From NCBI GenBank assembly GCA_903824575.1, contig CAIJXJ010000141.1, positions 1-35,691 on the forward strand: 35,691 bases of DNA, given 5' to 3'. Positions 1-8,713 of this stretch are shown piece after piece (position 1 is the stretch's first letter; each line of letters opens with the position of its first letter). The position numbers and the translations under genes are program-made. Source of the DNA: an uncultured Methylobacillus sp. (GTDB lineage: Bacteria; Pseudomonadota; Gammaproteobacteria; Burkholderiales; Methylophilaceae). The notes under the pieces were generated by a model. The model searched no databases, was not told the origin of the DNA, and saw only the letters and a list, made by a program, of their open reading frames with translations.

Positions 1-2
1 GC

Positions 3-2093
3 GAACCGTCAGAACTTCATGAAACGGCGCGCCGAATAGCGGTGGGCGATTTTGAATTCACTTTGTCATTGCAAACGGGTGATAAAAATAGTGTGCTGGC
101 TCAAATGGAGGTGATGCGGCAAGAACTCAAAAAGGCAGCCGCTCTGGCGGTAGAGGCCTTGCGTATCAAAGCCTCACTCGACTGCTCTCCGGTTCCAGCG
201 ACCGTTTCGGATGACAAAAATAATCTGGTCTTCATGAATCGTGCTGCGATAATCCTGTGGGATAGTATGAGTGCCGATATCAGAAAATATCATGCTGATT
301 TCGCAACCAGCAAAATGCTGGGGACCAAAATCGGGCAATTCCTGGAGCTGGAAAACGATCGCGCGTTGTTTGGCCAGGAATTGAGCGGATCTAAAGTGAT
401 CGATACCAAAATTGGTCAGCGTCAGTTGCAGCTAACCTTAAATCCAGTCCATGATGAAACTGGCCATTATCTGGGTCGGATGACGCAATGGGAGGATTGT
501 ACAGAAGCGTTGCTTCAGGCTGCCGAAAAACAGCGTGTCGCCAATGAAAACCTCAGAGTCAGGATTGCACTAGATAACGTTTCGACCAATGTCATGATGG
601 CTGATAGTGATCTGAACATCATTTACGTCAACAAATCTGTCGTTAGCATGTTGCAACGGGTTGAATCTGACTTGCGTCGTGTATTGCCTGCCTTCAATTC
701 ATCAAAACTTATTGGTTCCAACATTGATCAGTTCCATAAGAATGCAGCGCATCAGCGTGGATTGCTTGGTCAATTGAGCAGCAGTTACAAAACAGAGATT
801 TCTGTTGCCGGTCACACTTTTGCCTTGTCTGCCAACCCGGTTATTAACGATCAAGGAGAACGTTTGGGATCGGTTGTTGAATGGACCGACCGTACGGCCG
901 AGATAGCCGTTGAGAAAGAAGTCGCGGGTTTGGTAGAGGCGTCTGTCTTGGGTGACTTTACACAGCGCATCGCCTTGTCTGGAAAAGAGGGGTTCTTTTT
1001 AGCCCTTAGCGAAAAAATGAACAAATTGATGGAAACCAGTGAAACGGGACTCGAGGAGGTCATTCGCGTACTGAATGCTTTGTCGCAAGGGGACCTTACT
1101 GAAACCATCAGCAATGAGTATTTTGGAACCTTCGGCAAGTTGAAAGAGGACTCCAACGCCACGGTGGAAAACCTTCGTACGCTTATCGAACAAATCCGGA
1201 CTGCAACTGAATCCATCAATACCGCCGCCAAGGAAATTGCGGCCGGCAATACAGATTTGTCGCAGCGTACCGAAGAACAGGCCTCCAGTCTCGAAGAAAC
1301 TGCATCCAGCATGGAACAATTGGCCTCCACCGTGAAGCAGAACGCCGAGAATGCCAAGCAGGCTAACCAGATGGCGGCAGCGGCATCCATCGTGGCCGTG
1401 AAGGGCGGAACGGTCGTCGGCGAGGTGGTCAATACCATGTCCTCGATCAATGATTCCTCACGCAAAATCGTTGATATCATTAGCGTGATCGATAGCATTG
1501 CCTTCCAGACCAATATTCTCGCGCTCAACGCAGCGGTAGAAGCTGCCCGCGCCGGTGAGCAAGGACGTGGGTTCGCCGTGGTCGCAAGTGAAGTACGTAA
1601 TCTAGCGCAGCGCAGTGCGGCAGCCGCCAAGGAAATAAAACAGTTGATTTCAGAGTCGGTAAACGAAGTAGAAGAAGGCACCAAGCTGGTAGAAGAAGCC
1701 GGCAAGACGATGGAAGAGATCGTGTCCTCAGTTAAGCGCGTGACCGACATCATGGCTGAGATCACAGCGGCTTCCGTTGAACAGAGTTCCGGCATCGACC
1801 AGGTCAATCAGGCCGTGACACAGATGGATGAAGTTACCCAGCAGAATGCCGCACTGGTCGAAGAGGCCGCCGCTGCAGCGGAATCGATGGAAGAGCAGGC
1901 GCAAGTGTTGATGGAGTCTGTTGGCCAGTTTCGTATTGAAGACGCCAGGACCTTAAGAACACAGGCATTGCCGCCATCCAAGGCCAGCGGAAAAGTCGCA
2001 GCCAGTAAAGTAGCCGTCAAATTGCCTCAGGCGAGTAAAAAGCAAGCACCTGTAGTTAGAGCACCTACGGATGCTGAGTGGGAAGAGTTTTAG
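3..2093 (+). CDS. Methyl-accepting chemotaxis protein with PAS domains (5' end cut by window)
   Basis: This is a chemoreceptor that would signal through CheW/CheA. The frame is open to the left edge, and codons before the GTG at 42 continue a HAMP-like segment ([11 protein letters not shown]), so that GTG is probably internal and the true start and any membrane sensor lie outside the window. Counting from the GTG, two PAS-like domains lie at about 42-155 and 172-290, a second HAMP-like stretch at 300-370, and the MCP signalling domain at about 385-640. The signalling hairpin tip is at about 490-525 ([20 protein letters not shown]) and is intact. The C-terminus ends in DAEWEEF, resembling the CheR/CheB-tethering pentapeptide. 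The gene is convergent with the response regulator gene, so any link to that cluster is positional only. Family is certain; ligand unknown. Confidence 0.93.
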   Translation, partial: EPSELHETARRIAVGDFEFTLSLQTGDKNSVLAQMEVMRQELKKAAALAVEALRIKASLDCSPVPATVSDDKNNLVFMNRAAIILWDSMSADIRKYHADFATSKMLGTKIGQFLELENDRALFGQELSGSKVIDTKIGQRQLQLTLNPVHDETGHYLGRMTQWEDCTEALLQAAEKQRVANENLRVRIALDNVSTNVMMADSDLNIIYVNKSVVSMLQRVESDLRRVLPAFNSSKLIGSNIDQFHKNAAHQRGLLGQLSSSYKTEISVAGHTFALSANPVINDQGERLGSVVEWTDRTAEIAVEKEVAGLVEASVLGDFTQRIALSGKEGFFLALSEKMNKLMETSETGLEEVIRVLNALSQGDLTETISNEYFGTFGKLKEDSNATVENLRTLIEQIRTATESINTAAKEIAAGNTDLSQRTEEQASSLEETASSMEQLASTVKQNAENAKQANQMAAAASIVAVKGGTVVGEVVNTMSSINDSSRKIVDIISVIDSIAFQTNILALNAAVEAARAGEQGRGFAVVASEVRNLAQRSAAAAKEIKQLISESVNEVEEGTKLVEEAGKTMEEIVSSVKRVTDIMAEITAASVEQSSGIDQVNQAVTQMDEVTQQNAALVEEAAAAAESMEEQAQVLMESVGQFRIEDARTLRTQALPPSKASGKVAASKVAVKLPQASKKQAPVVRAPTDAEWEEF

Positions 2094-2181
2094 ATGGACA
2101 AGGGGATTAAAAAATTCGCTGGGTGACCTCAAGGGGAAGCCCGGTTTCACCATGCCAAATAGTGATTGCGATTAAGAAGGT

Positions 2182-2213
2182 AAATCCCTGATTTTTCCGG
2201 GGCTAAGGGATTT
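2182..2213. terminator. Inverted repeat between convergent genes, possible terminator
   Basis: Perfect 8-bp arms (AAATCCCT and AGGGATTT) flank a 16-nt loop in the 132-bp gap between the chemoreceptor and response-regulator stop codons. Its place between convergent genes suits a bidirectional terminator, but the stem is AT-rich and neither strand has a strong T-run after it. Confidence 0.35.
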
Positions 2214-2225
2214 GTAACCCTACCC

Positions 2226-4661
2226 CTATGATACAACCTGTCCATTTTTCTCCAGTAACGCCTCAAAAGCTTCTAGCGGAACTGGTTTACTGAATAGATA
2301 ACCCTGGCATAGCAGGCAACCATGTTGTTGCAGAAAAATGCGCTGTGTTTCCGTTTCTACACCCTCGGCAATAACTTCCATCCCTAGATTATCAGCCATA
2401 CCGATAATGGTTTGTACAATGGCATCACTGGATTTAATCCCTAAGTTACGCACAAAGGATTGATCAATTTTTAACTGATCGAGTGGTAATTGAGTTAGAT
2501 AGGAAAGTGATGAATAGCCAGTACCGAAGTCATCCATGGAAAAGTGCACCCCAAATTTCTTGAGCGCATGCATTTTTTCGATAGTGTCTTCAACATTATC
2601 AAGTACCAGACTTTCGGTTAGTTCTAACTTGAGCTGCCTTGGATTGATTGCATGATTTGTCATTACTTGACAGACTCGGTCTACAAAATCCGCTTGCCTG
2701 AACTGTCTTGCACTGACGTTAACGGCAAGTTGCAAATTCTGAGTATGGACATCAGAATCCCATAACTTTAACTGGGCACAGGCGATTTCAAGCACCCATT
2801 GCCCAATTGGCAGAATCAGACCAGTTTCTTCTGCTAATGGAATAAATTCCAAAGGGGAGACCAAGCCATGCTTGGGATGTTGCCAACGGATTAGCACTTC
2901 AGCGCCAACAATCTGGCGATCATGTGTAGTCTGCATCTGATAATAAAGCCTGAACTGGCCTTCAGCCAAAGCAAGTCGCAGGTCTCTTTCCAAAGCAACC
3001 CGTAAACCAAGGTTTGCCTGCATCTGCGGATCGAAAAAGCATAAGGTATTGCGACCGGCCTTTTTAGCCTGATACATGGCAATATCAGCTTGCTTTAACA
3101 ATTCATCTATTTTTGATTGGTGGTTGTTGAATAAGGTAGCACCGATACTGGGTGTACTATGGTGCTCATGGGTAATAAGTTGATAGGGTTGATTAAGAGC
3201 CGCCAAGATTTTATCTCCAACAGCCTCAGCCTGACCGGCAGCGTCGAGAGCGTCAGAACCAAGTTCTTCCAGCATAACCACGAATTCGTCACCTCCGAGG
3301 CGTGCAACGGTATCTCCCTCGCGTACACACGTAATTAACCTTTCAGCGACCTGTTTTAGCAGCATATCGCCAACATCGTGACCGAGCGTGTCATTCAGAG
3401 TCTTGAAGTGATCAAGATCTAGAAATAGAAGCGCCCCCTGCCTGCCACTACGCGCACTTGATGCGAGTGCCTGGTTAAGTCGATCATGGAGAAGACGCCT
3501 GTTTGGCAATCCAGTCAGTGAATCGTAGAATGCCAATTGTTGAATCTCTTCTGCTGCGGCTTTACTTAAGGTGATATCAGTCAATGTGGCAACGTAATTA
3601 CTAATGTTGCCATTTGCCCCCTTTACGGCAGTAATCGTGAGGTGTTCCGGATAGATTTCACCGCTTTTTCGACGATTCCAAATTTCACCGTCCCATACTC
3701 CCTGGTTTTTGATGCTGTTCCACATGGCAGCATAGAAATCAGAATTGTGTCGCCCTGAACTGAGGATGCTAGGATTTTTACCGATGACTTCATCGGCCGA
3801 ATAACCTGTTATGTTTGTAAATGCACGATTCACCCGAAGAATTGTACCTGTTGCATCGGTCACACTGATGCCTTCTTGAGACTCAAAAGCGGTAGCCGCG
3901 ATTCTAAGTTCTGCTTCAGCCTGTTTGCGCTCGGTGACATCGCGTGATGAATTAAACAGGGCAGGCATGCCGTCGAGTTCTAGCGGAAAGCTGCTAACTT
4001 CTACATCGAAAATAGTCCCATCTTTACGCCGATGGCGACTTTCGAATAGGGCACGAACCGGTTGTTCAAACTGTCGCCTGACAATCATTAATGGTTCAGC
4101 GGCATCTTTGACTCCTGCATCCCATTGGGATACGTTCATTCCGATCATTTCATCAAGAGTGTATCCCAGCATTGAACAGAACGAGTCGCTTACTTCGATG
4201 ATATTGCCATCGTAGTCCAGGATATGAATACCATCACTGGCATTGCGTAATAAGACAAGATTTTTCTCGCCTTGCTTTTTAAGGTGTAGATGCGTACGAA
4301 CCCGCGCCTTAATGATCGGAATGGAATAAGGTTTTGTAATGTAATCCACGGCTCCAAGATCCAGACCTCGTTCCTCGTCAATCTCATCGGTCAGAGCCGT
4401 GATGAAGATCACCGGAATTGTCTTGGTTTTTGAATTCGCCTGTAGCCTGCGGCAGACTTCGAAACCATCCATGACTGGCATCATGATATCCAACAGGATC
4501 AGATCAAGAGGCGGATCATCTTGCGCGATATGCAACGCATCTTCACCGTTGCCCGCGACCTTGATCTGATACTCTGAATTGAGGGCGTCAGCCAAGATTC
4601 CCACATTGGTTGGAACATCATCAACAATCAGAATGGTTGGTCGATACTTTTGTTTTTTCAT
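2226..4661 (-). CDS. Response regulator with PAS-PAS-GGDEF-EAL (cyclic-di-GMP turnover)
   Basis: A cytoplasmic response regulator predicted to make and/or break cyclic-di-GMP. Order: receiver domain (about 10-125) with the acidic pair DD, phospho-acceptor Asp near 58 (LILLDIMMP) and KP near 111; two PAS domains (about 134-245 and 255-375); GGDEF (about 380-545); EAL (about 555-805). The GGDEF signature is intact and an RxxD inhibitory-site motif (REGD) lies five residues before it. In the EAL domain the signature reads EVL, a common variant, while DDFGTG, NVSARQF, AEGVET and LELTES are present, so both activities look possible. A GTG at 4664 is followed directly by ATG at 4661; the ATG has the better-spaced GGGAA upstream and overlaps the kinase stop as TGATG. 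The kinase is the obvious phospho-donor. Confidence 0.95.
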   Translation of the reverse strand: MKKQKYRPTILIVDDVPTNVGILADALNSEYQIKVAGNGEDALHIAQDDPPLDLILLDIMMPVMDGFEVCRRLQANSKTKTIPVIFITALTDEIDEERGLDLGAVDYITKPYSIPIIKARVRTHLHLKKQGEKNLVLLRNASDGIHILDYDGNIIEVSDSFCSMLGYTLDEMIGMNVSQWDAGVKDAAEPLMIVRRQFEQPVRALFESRHRRKDGTIFDVEVSSFPLELDGMPALFNSSRDVTERKQAEAELRIAATAFESQEGISVTDATGTILRVNRAFTNITGYSADEVIGKNPSILSSGRHNSDFYAAMWNSIKNQGVWDGEIWNRRKSGEIYPEHLTITAVKGANGNISNYVATLTDITLSKAAAEEIQQLAFYDSLTGLPNRRLLHDRLNQALASSARSGRQGALLFLDLDHFKTLNDTLGHDVGDMLLKQVAERLITCVREGDTVARLGGDEFVVMLEELGSDALDAAGQAEAVGDKILAALNQPYQLITHEHHSTPSIGATLFNNHQSKIDELLKQADIAMYQAKKAGRNTLCFFDPQMQANLGLRVALERDLRLALAEGQFRLYYQMQTTHDRQIVGAEVLIRWQHPKHGLVSPLEFIPLAEETGLILPIGQWVLEIACAQLKLWDSDVHTQNLQLAVNVSARQFRQADFVDRVCQVMTNHAINPRQLKLELTESLVLDNVEDTIEKMHALKKFGVHFSMDDFGTGYSSLSYLTQLPLDQLKIDQSFVRNLGIKSSDAIVQTIIGMADNLGMEVIAEGVETETQRIFLQQHGCLLCQGYLFSKPVPLEAFEALLEKNGQVVS

Positions 4662-7600
4662 CACGATTTCCCGATATCAGGGAGGTTAACCAACATGCGC
4701 AATACTTTTCGTGCCTCAGCGTATTGAATTTGGCGGATGAGATGTTTCACTTGGCCAAGCTGCTTATGCTTAGAGGCGGGGACATTTTTTGAGAAGTCAT
4801 CTAGCATTTTGGTTGTTATATAAGCGTGATTAGCTAACGATTGGTCAAGTTCTGTAGCTGCAACCTTGAGTGCCTCATTATCCCCTAAGTTTAGTGTTTC
4901 TTCTTGGGGTAATCCGGCAATTACAGACATGACTTTTTCAAATTCTGCTTTAAAGGAGGTAAACGTTACGGGATTCTGATGTCCTTCCTTAAGTTCCGCC
5001 TCAAGAGTGCCAGTTAGTGCATGAAGATCTACTGCACCGATATTTCCTGCGGCACCCTTGATTTTGTGTGCAAGTTCACGGGCAAGATTGGTATCATCTT
5101 CAGCCAATGCAGTTTCAATCTTGTCAGCTATTTGAGCCATGTCCTCCCCAAAGGTACGCAAGAAATCTAATATTTTTTCTCTGTCGCCACCAAGCATGAC
5201 TAATAAATTCTGGAAATCAAAGCCTGGCAAGTCATTCAGATTAACATTGTCATGGATTGCTGCTGCTGACTCATTTATCGGGAGAGGTTTTTCCCTCTCA
5301 AGATGACCAGTTGCCGGACGTACCCAGCGTGCCAGTGTAGTAATCATCTGCTTTGGATTGATCGGCTTGGGGATGAAGTCGTTCATACCACACGCCATAC
5401 AGTTGTCGTGTTCTTCCTGGGTAACACCAGCCGTCAAGGCAATGATGGGGAGTTCTACAAATGCTTTCTGCTGACGTAATAACCTGGTCGTCTCAATGCC
5501 GCTCATGACGGGCATGTTGACATCCATGAGTACTGCATCGAAGTGCTGATACTGCAGAAGCTCAAATGCCTCCTGCCCGTCGTCGGCAAGAGTGACCTCC
5601 ATGCCAGCTAGTTTGAGGAACTCCTGCACCACCTGTTGATTGATATGATTGTCTTCTGCTACTAGGATGCGGGCACCTTTTAGCACTTTTCCGCTTTTCT
5701 GGAGTTCTCGTGTTAATTCACCGGCATCATGACTGGCTCTGTGGCGGGATGTCCGAACCCCTTTTTGTGTGGCAATGCTGAGCCGTAAATCGAAGCTAAA
5801 AGTCGTGCCTTGATTGAGTTGGCTGCTGACCTTGAACTCCCCGCCCAAGAGATGCAGCAATTTGCTACTGATGGCAAGACCGAGTCCGGTACCACCGAAT
5901 CTGCGCGAAATAGAGCCATCTACCTGAGAAAAAGGCTTGAATAATTTGTCGAGGTCGTCGATGGCGATACCAATGCCGGTGTCTTCAACGGCAAACGCAA
6001 GTTCGACCCGGGCCCCCTCAAGATGTTTGGTCTCGATCCGTAATGCGACATGTCCTCGGGACGTAAACTTGATCGCATTGCCTAGGAGATTTGACAGTAT
6101 CTGCTGAATGCGCATGCTGTCTCCAACCAGGTCCCGCGGTGTATCTTTAGCAACAGTAATAACAAAATCCAGATGCTGCGCCTCAGCTCGTCCCTTGAAT
6201 AAATTGCGCAAATCATCAACCAACTGATCAAGATCGAACGGCCTCTCCTCGACTCCCAATCGACCAGCCTCTATTTTGGAGAAATCCAGAATATTGTTGA
6301 GGATACCAAGCAGACTCTGCGAGGACGCAGAGATATTGGTCAGATAGTCACGCAATTCCGGACTAGTTTTCTGATCGAGCGCAAGTTGGGTCAAACCGAT
6401 AATGCCGTTCATCGGCGTCCGGATTTCATGCGACATATTAGCTAGAAATTCCGATTTGGACTGAGCCAGCACTTCAGCTGCTTCCTTGGCTCTTAGCATT
6501 TCGGTTTCCATCTGCTTTCGCTCAGAGATGTCTGCAAACACGCAATGCGACCTGACAAAATGTCCTTCAATATCGTGCTGAATGCGTCCATTCATGAGCA
6601 CGTCAATGATTTGACCGTCCTTCTTTTTGATGGACAACTCCATAGCGACTAGACCACTGGATTTGAATTCATCAAATTTTGGCTGAAAATGGGACTTTAA
6701 ATGATCCACCCAAAATTCATCGAATGATTTACCAATGATGTCCTCTGCATCATAGCCAAGCATGTCACATAAGCACTGGTTGACATGGGTACAACGTCCA
6801 TCAAAGTCGAGAGCTTGATACGCAACAGGTGAATTCTCAAAAAGATCCCTGAAGCGAGACTCGTTGGCTGCAAGCAAGGCATCTGCCTGTTTTCGCATCG
6901 TAATATCCATGATCAGAAATAGCAGGCTCGAAACGTTGCCGTTGTTATCATAAATGGGTGTGGCAGTGACTTCCTCCCAGAAAGTTTTTCCGTTTTTGCT
7001 ACGGTTATTGAGGGTGCCAGTCCATGACTTGCCACCCATGACTTGTGCCAGCATAGCCTCGTATTCAGCATCATTCATTTCAGGGAATAATATTTTCTGA
7101 GGCGTCAGTTTTCCATCATAGACATCAGAAAAACGATAGCCACAAATGCGACTGCAGGCCTCATTTAGATATTCCAGGGTTCCCTGTGTATCGCAAATCA
7201 ATATGCCGCTCGGATTCTGTTCGATGGCCTGAGCTAAGCGGTTGATTTCTGACTCAAATAAATGTTGATCTGTGACGTCTGTGGCAATGCCTTCCCAGAC
7301 CACCTGGCCATTTTGGTTTTTGCTTGGATGAGACCTCGCCTGTAACCATCGCCATTCACCATCGGCCCGCAACATGCGCAAATCCATCACAAAATCGACC
7401 AATTCCTGCTGGCTGATAGCTTGCGCATCGGCATAGGCTTGGCGCTGCTCAGGGTCGATCTGCTCCAGCAACAGCATGGCGTCCTGCATGACAAGTTCAG
7501 CCTTGACGCCATTGATACGCTCGATCCCGGAACTTAAGTAAATGAATCTTGGAATGTCGCCGTCCAGCGTGTACTGGTAAAGAAAACTGTTTGGCAGGCT

Positions 7601-8050
7601 ATCGCTTAAGCCTCGAAGTTGCTTTTCCCTGTCCTGCAATTCGTTCGTTGTCTTTTGCAGTTTTTCATTTGCTGATCGTAACTGGTTGGAACTGGGGATG
7701 TTCAGCAGCACTGGCAATAATTTCCACAGCAATATGGTTGTCACGACAGACACCAACGCAGTCAATATGGCCATTGCCGCTTCGAGGTAGTAAATCGGAT
7801 ACCAAAGTTCAATCACGTGCAGCAGATGAGTCACACCGCAAGTTACGATGAACCCGGCAAACAGCCAGTGCAAATAACGAAAATTAATTTCCGGGCGCTT
7901 GCGAATAAATTTCAGAATGACTAGCGGAATGGCGAAGTAAGAAAGTGCAATGAGAAGATTGCCAATAACAAGTGTCGCGATCAGCCCGGGTTGCCAGGAG
8001 ATGCAATATCCATGCGGAAGAAATACCGCAGATTGCAAGCCGACTATCAT
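4661..8050 (-). CDS. Hybrid sensor histidine kinase with ethylene-receptor-like membrane domain
   Basis: An inner-membrane hybrid kinase of 1129 residues. The N-terminus (about 20-125) has three hydrophobic segments closely resembling the ethylene-binding domain of plant ETR1 and cyanobacterial homologues: IALSYFAIP at 34-42 and CGVTH at 71-75 match the segments holding the copper-ligand Cys and His. The position equivalent to ETR1 Asp25 is Asn31 here. Next come three PAS domains (about 145-265, 275-395, 400-520), HisKA with phospho-His near 541 (MSHEIRTPMNG), an ATPase domain with DTGIGI and GTGLGL, a receiver with Asp near 842 (LMDVNMP), and an Hpt domain with His near 995 (AHKIKGAAGN). The phosphorelay is therefore complete, and the next gene is the likely final receiver. 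The start overlaps the DUF1638 stop as ATGA, so translation is probably coupled. Ligand unknown. Confidence 0.95.
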   Translation of the reverse strand: MIVGLQSAVFLPHGYCISWQPGLIATLVIGNLLIALSYFAIPLVILKFIRKRPEINFRYLHWLFAGFIVTCGVTHLLHVIELWYPIYYLEAAMAILTALVSVVTTILLWKLLPVLLNIPSSNQLRSANEKLQKTTNELQDREKQLRGLSDSLPNSFLYQYTLDGDIPRFIYLSSGIERINGVKAELVMQDAMLLLEQIDPEQRQAYADAQAISQQELVDFVMDLRMLRADGEWRWLQARSHPSKNQNGQVVWEGIATDVTDQHLFESEINRLAQAIEQNPSGILICDTQGTLEYLNEACSRICGYRFSDVYDGKLTPQKILFPEMNDAEYEAMLAQVMGGKSWTGTLNNRSKNGKTFWEEVTATPIYDNNGNVSSLLFLIMDITMRKQADALLAANESRFRDLFENSPVAYQALDFDGRCTHVNQCLCDMLGYDAEDIIGKSFDEFWVDHLKSHFQPKFDEFKSSGLVAMELSIKKKDGQIIDVLMNGRIQHDIEGHFVRSHCVFADISERKQMETEMLRAKEAAEVLAQSKSEFLANMSHEIRTPMNGIIGLTQLALDQKTSPELRDYLTNISASSQSLLGILNNILDFSKIEAGRLGVEERPFDLDQLVDDLRNLFKGRAEAQHLDFVITVAKDTPRDLVGDSMRIQQILSNLLGNAIKFTSRGHVALRIETKHLEGARVELAFAVEDTGIGIAIDDLDKLFKPFSQVDGSISRRFGGTGLGLAISSKLLHLLGGEFKVSSQLNQGTTFSFDLRLSIATQKGVRTSRHRASHDAGELTRELQKSGKVLKGARILVAEDNHINQQVVQEFLKLAGMEVTLADDGQEAFELLQYQHFDAVLMDVNMPVMSGIETTRLLRQQKAFVELPIIALTAGVTQEEHDNCMACGMNDFIPKPINPKQMITTLARWVRPATGHLEREKPLPINESAAAIHDNVNLNDLPGFDFQNLLVMLGGDREKILDFLRTFGEDMAQIADKIETALAEDDTNLARELAHKIKGAAGNIGAVDLHALTGTLEAELKEGHQNPVTFTSFKAEFEKVMSVIAGLPQEETLNLGDNEALKVAATELDQSLANHAYITTKMLDDFSKNVPASKHKQLGQVKHLIRQIQYAEARKVLRMLVNLPDIGKS

Positions 8051-8688
8051 TTAAAAGCGCTTTGATCCATGGTTATTCTTAGGGTCTGAGCGTTATCGCT
8101 GAGGCGCCCTACCACTTGACGCAGTACGTCTGCCAGATGGACCAGATCGACATCCATCCAGCGTAGTGGCAACCCGATCTTGTCGCTCACTGCCTGTGCC
8201 GCCTGCTCAAAATTGCCCGAGCACGGCGTCCGTATGCAAAGCAATGATTTGTTTGACAGTTGAAAGATTTCACGCACCACGTCGGGATTGCTGCCGAAAG
8301 TTTTGCCTATGGCTTCATCCCAGCGCAAGGCCCAGTCTTCGAGGAGAAAGAAGGCGCCACCGGTCAGTTCTTCCATGAATAACTCTCGTCCAAGCAGCAT
8401 CTCTACGCAGTTCTGTCCTTCGCTGCGAAAGGTGTGGGCGGTCTCCAACATTTTTTCCATTTGTGGGTGGCAGCAACCATAGAACACAGCGATATTGCGC
8501 CCGCTGTTTCGCGAGAAGCCTGTTTGTAATTCATGCGCCAGATGTTCGAAGTTGACATGCAGCGAGGAATCCAAAAAGTCAGTGTCCAGCACCCAGCCAT
8601 TCTTGTCGATGAGAAACTCAACTTCATGCCGCAAGATTCCGCAGCCTAGCAGCAACCCATTTTGGTTTCTGCTCACGACCCCGAACAC
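8047..8688 (-). CDS. DUF1638 family protein in corrinoid cluster
   Basis: A soluble protein of about 210 residues that I recognise as DUF1638, a family of unknown reaction found repeatedly beside corrinoid-dependent methyltransferase genes. Visible marks are the N-terminal CGILRHE, the cysteine pair in FYGCCHP (about 69-75), and the stretch NCVEMLLG followed by EELTGG and FFLLEDW. No signal peptide or membrane segment is seen. The cysteines could bind a metal, but that is inference. The upstream AGAAGG overlaps the GTG at 8688; it is spaced better (11 nt) for an internal GTG at 8676, so the true protein may be four residues shorter. It lies 25 bp after the corrinoid fusion gene and overlaps the kinase start by 4 nt, so it bridges the metabolic and signalling halves of the cluster. 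Confidence 0.82.
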   Translation of the reverse strand: MFGVVSRNQNGLLLGCGILRHEVEFLIDKNGWVLDTDFLDSSLHVNFEHLAHELQTGFSRNSGRNIAVFYGCCHPQMEKMLETAHTFRSEGQNCVEMLLGRELFMEELTGGAFFLLEDWALRWDEAIGKTFGSNPDVVREIFQLSNKSLLCIRTPCSGNFEQAAQAVSDKIGLPLRWMDVDLVHLADVLRQVVGRLSDNAQTLRITMDQSAFK

Positions 8689-8713
8689 CTTCTGTTATCC
8701 ACCAAAAGTTTCA

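Noticed and set aside
851-1807. A 318-codon open frame on the minus strand inside the chemoreceptor gene
   Set aside because: It mirrors the repetitive Ala/Glu-rich MCP coding sequence, has no recognisable domain, and the plus-strand frame is an unmistakable MCP.
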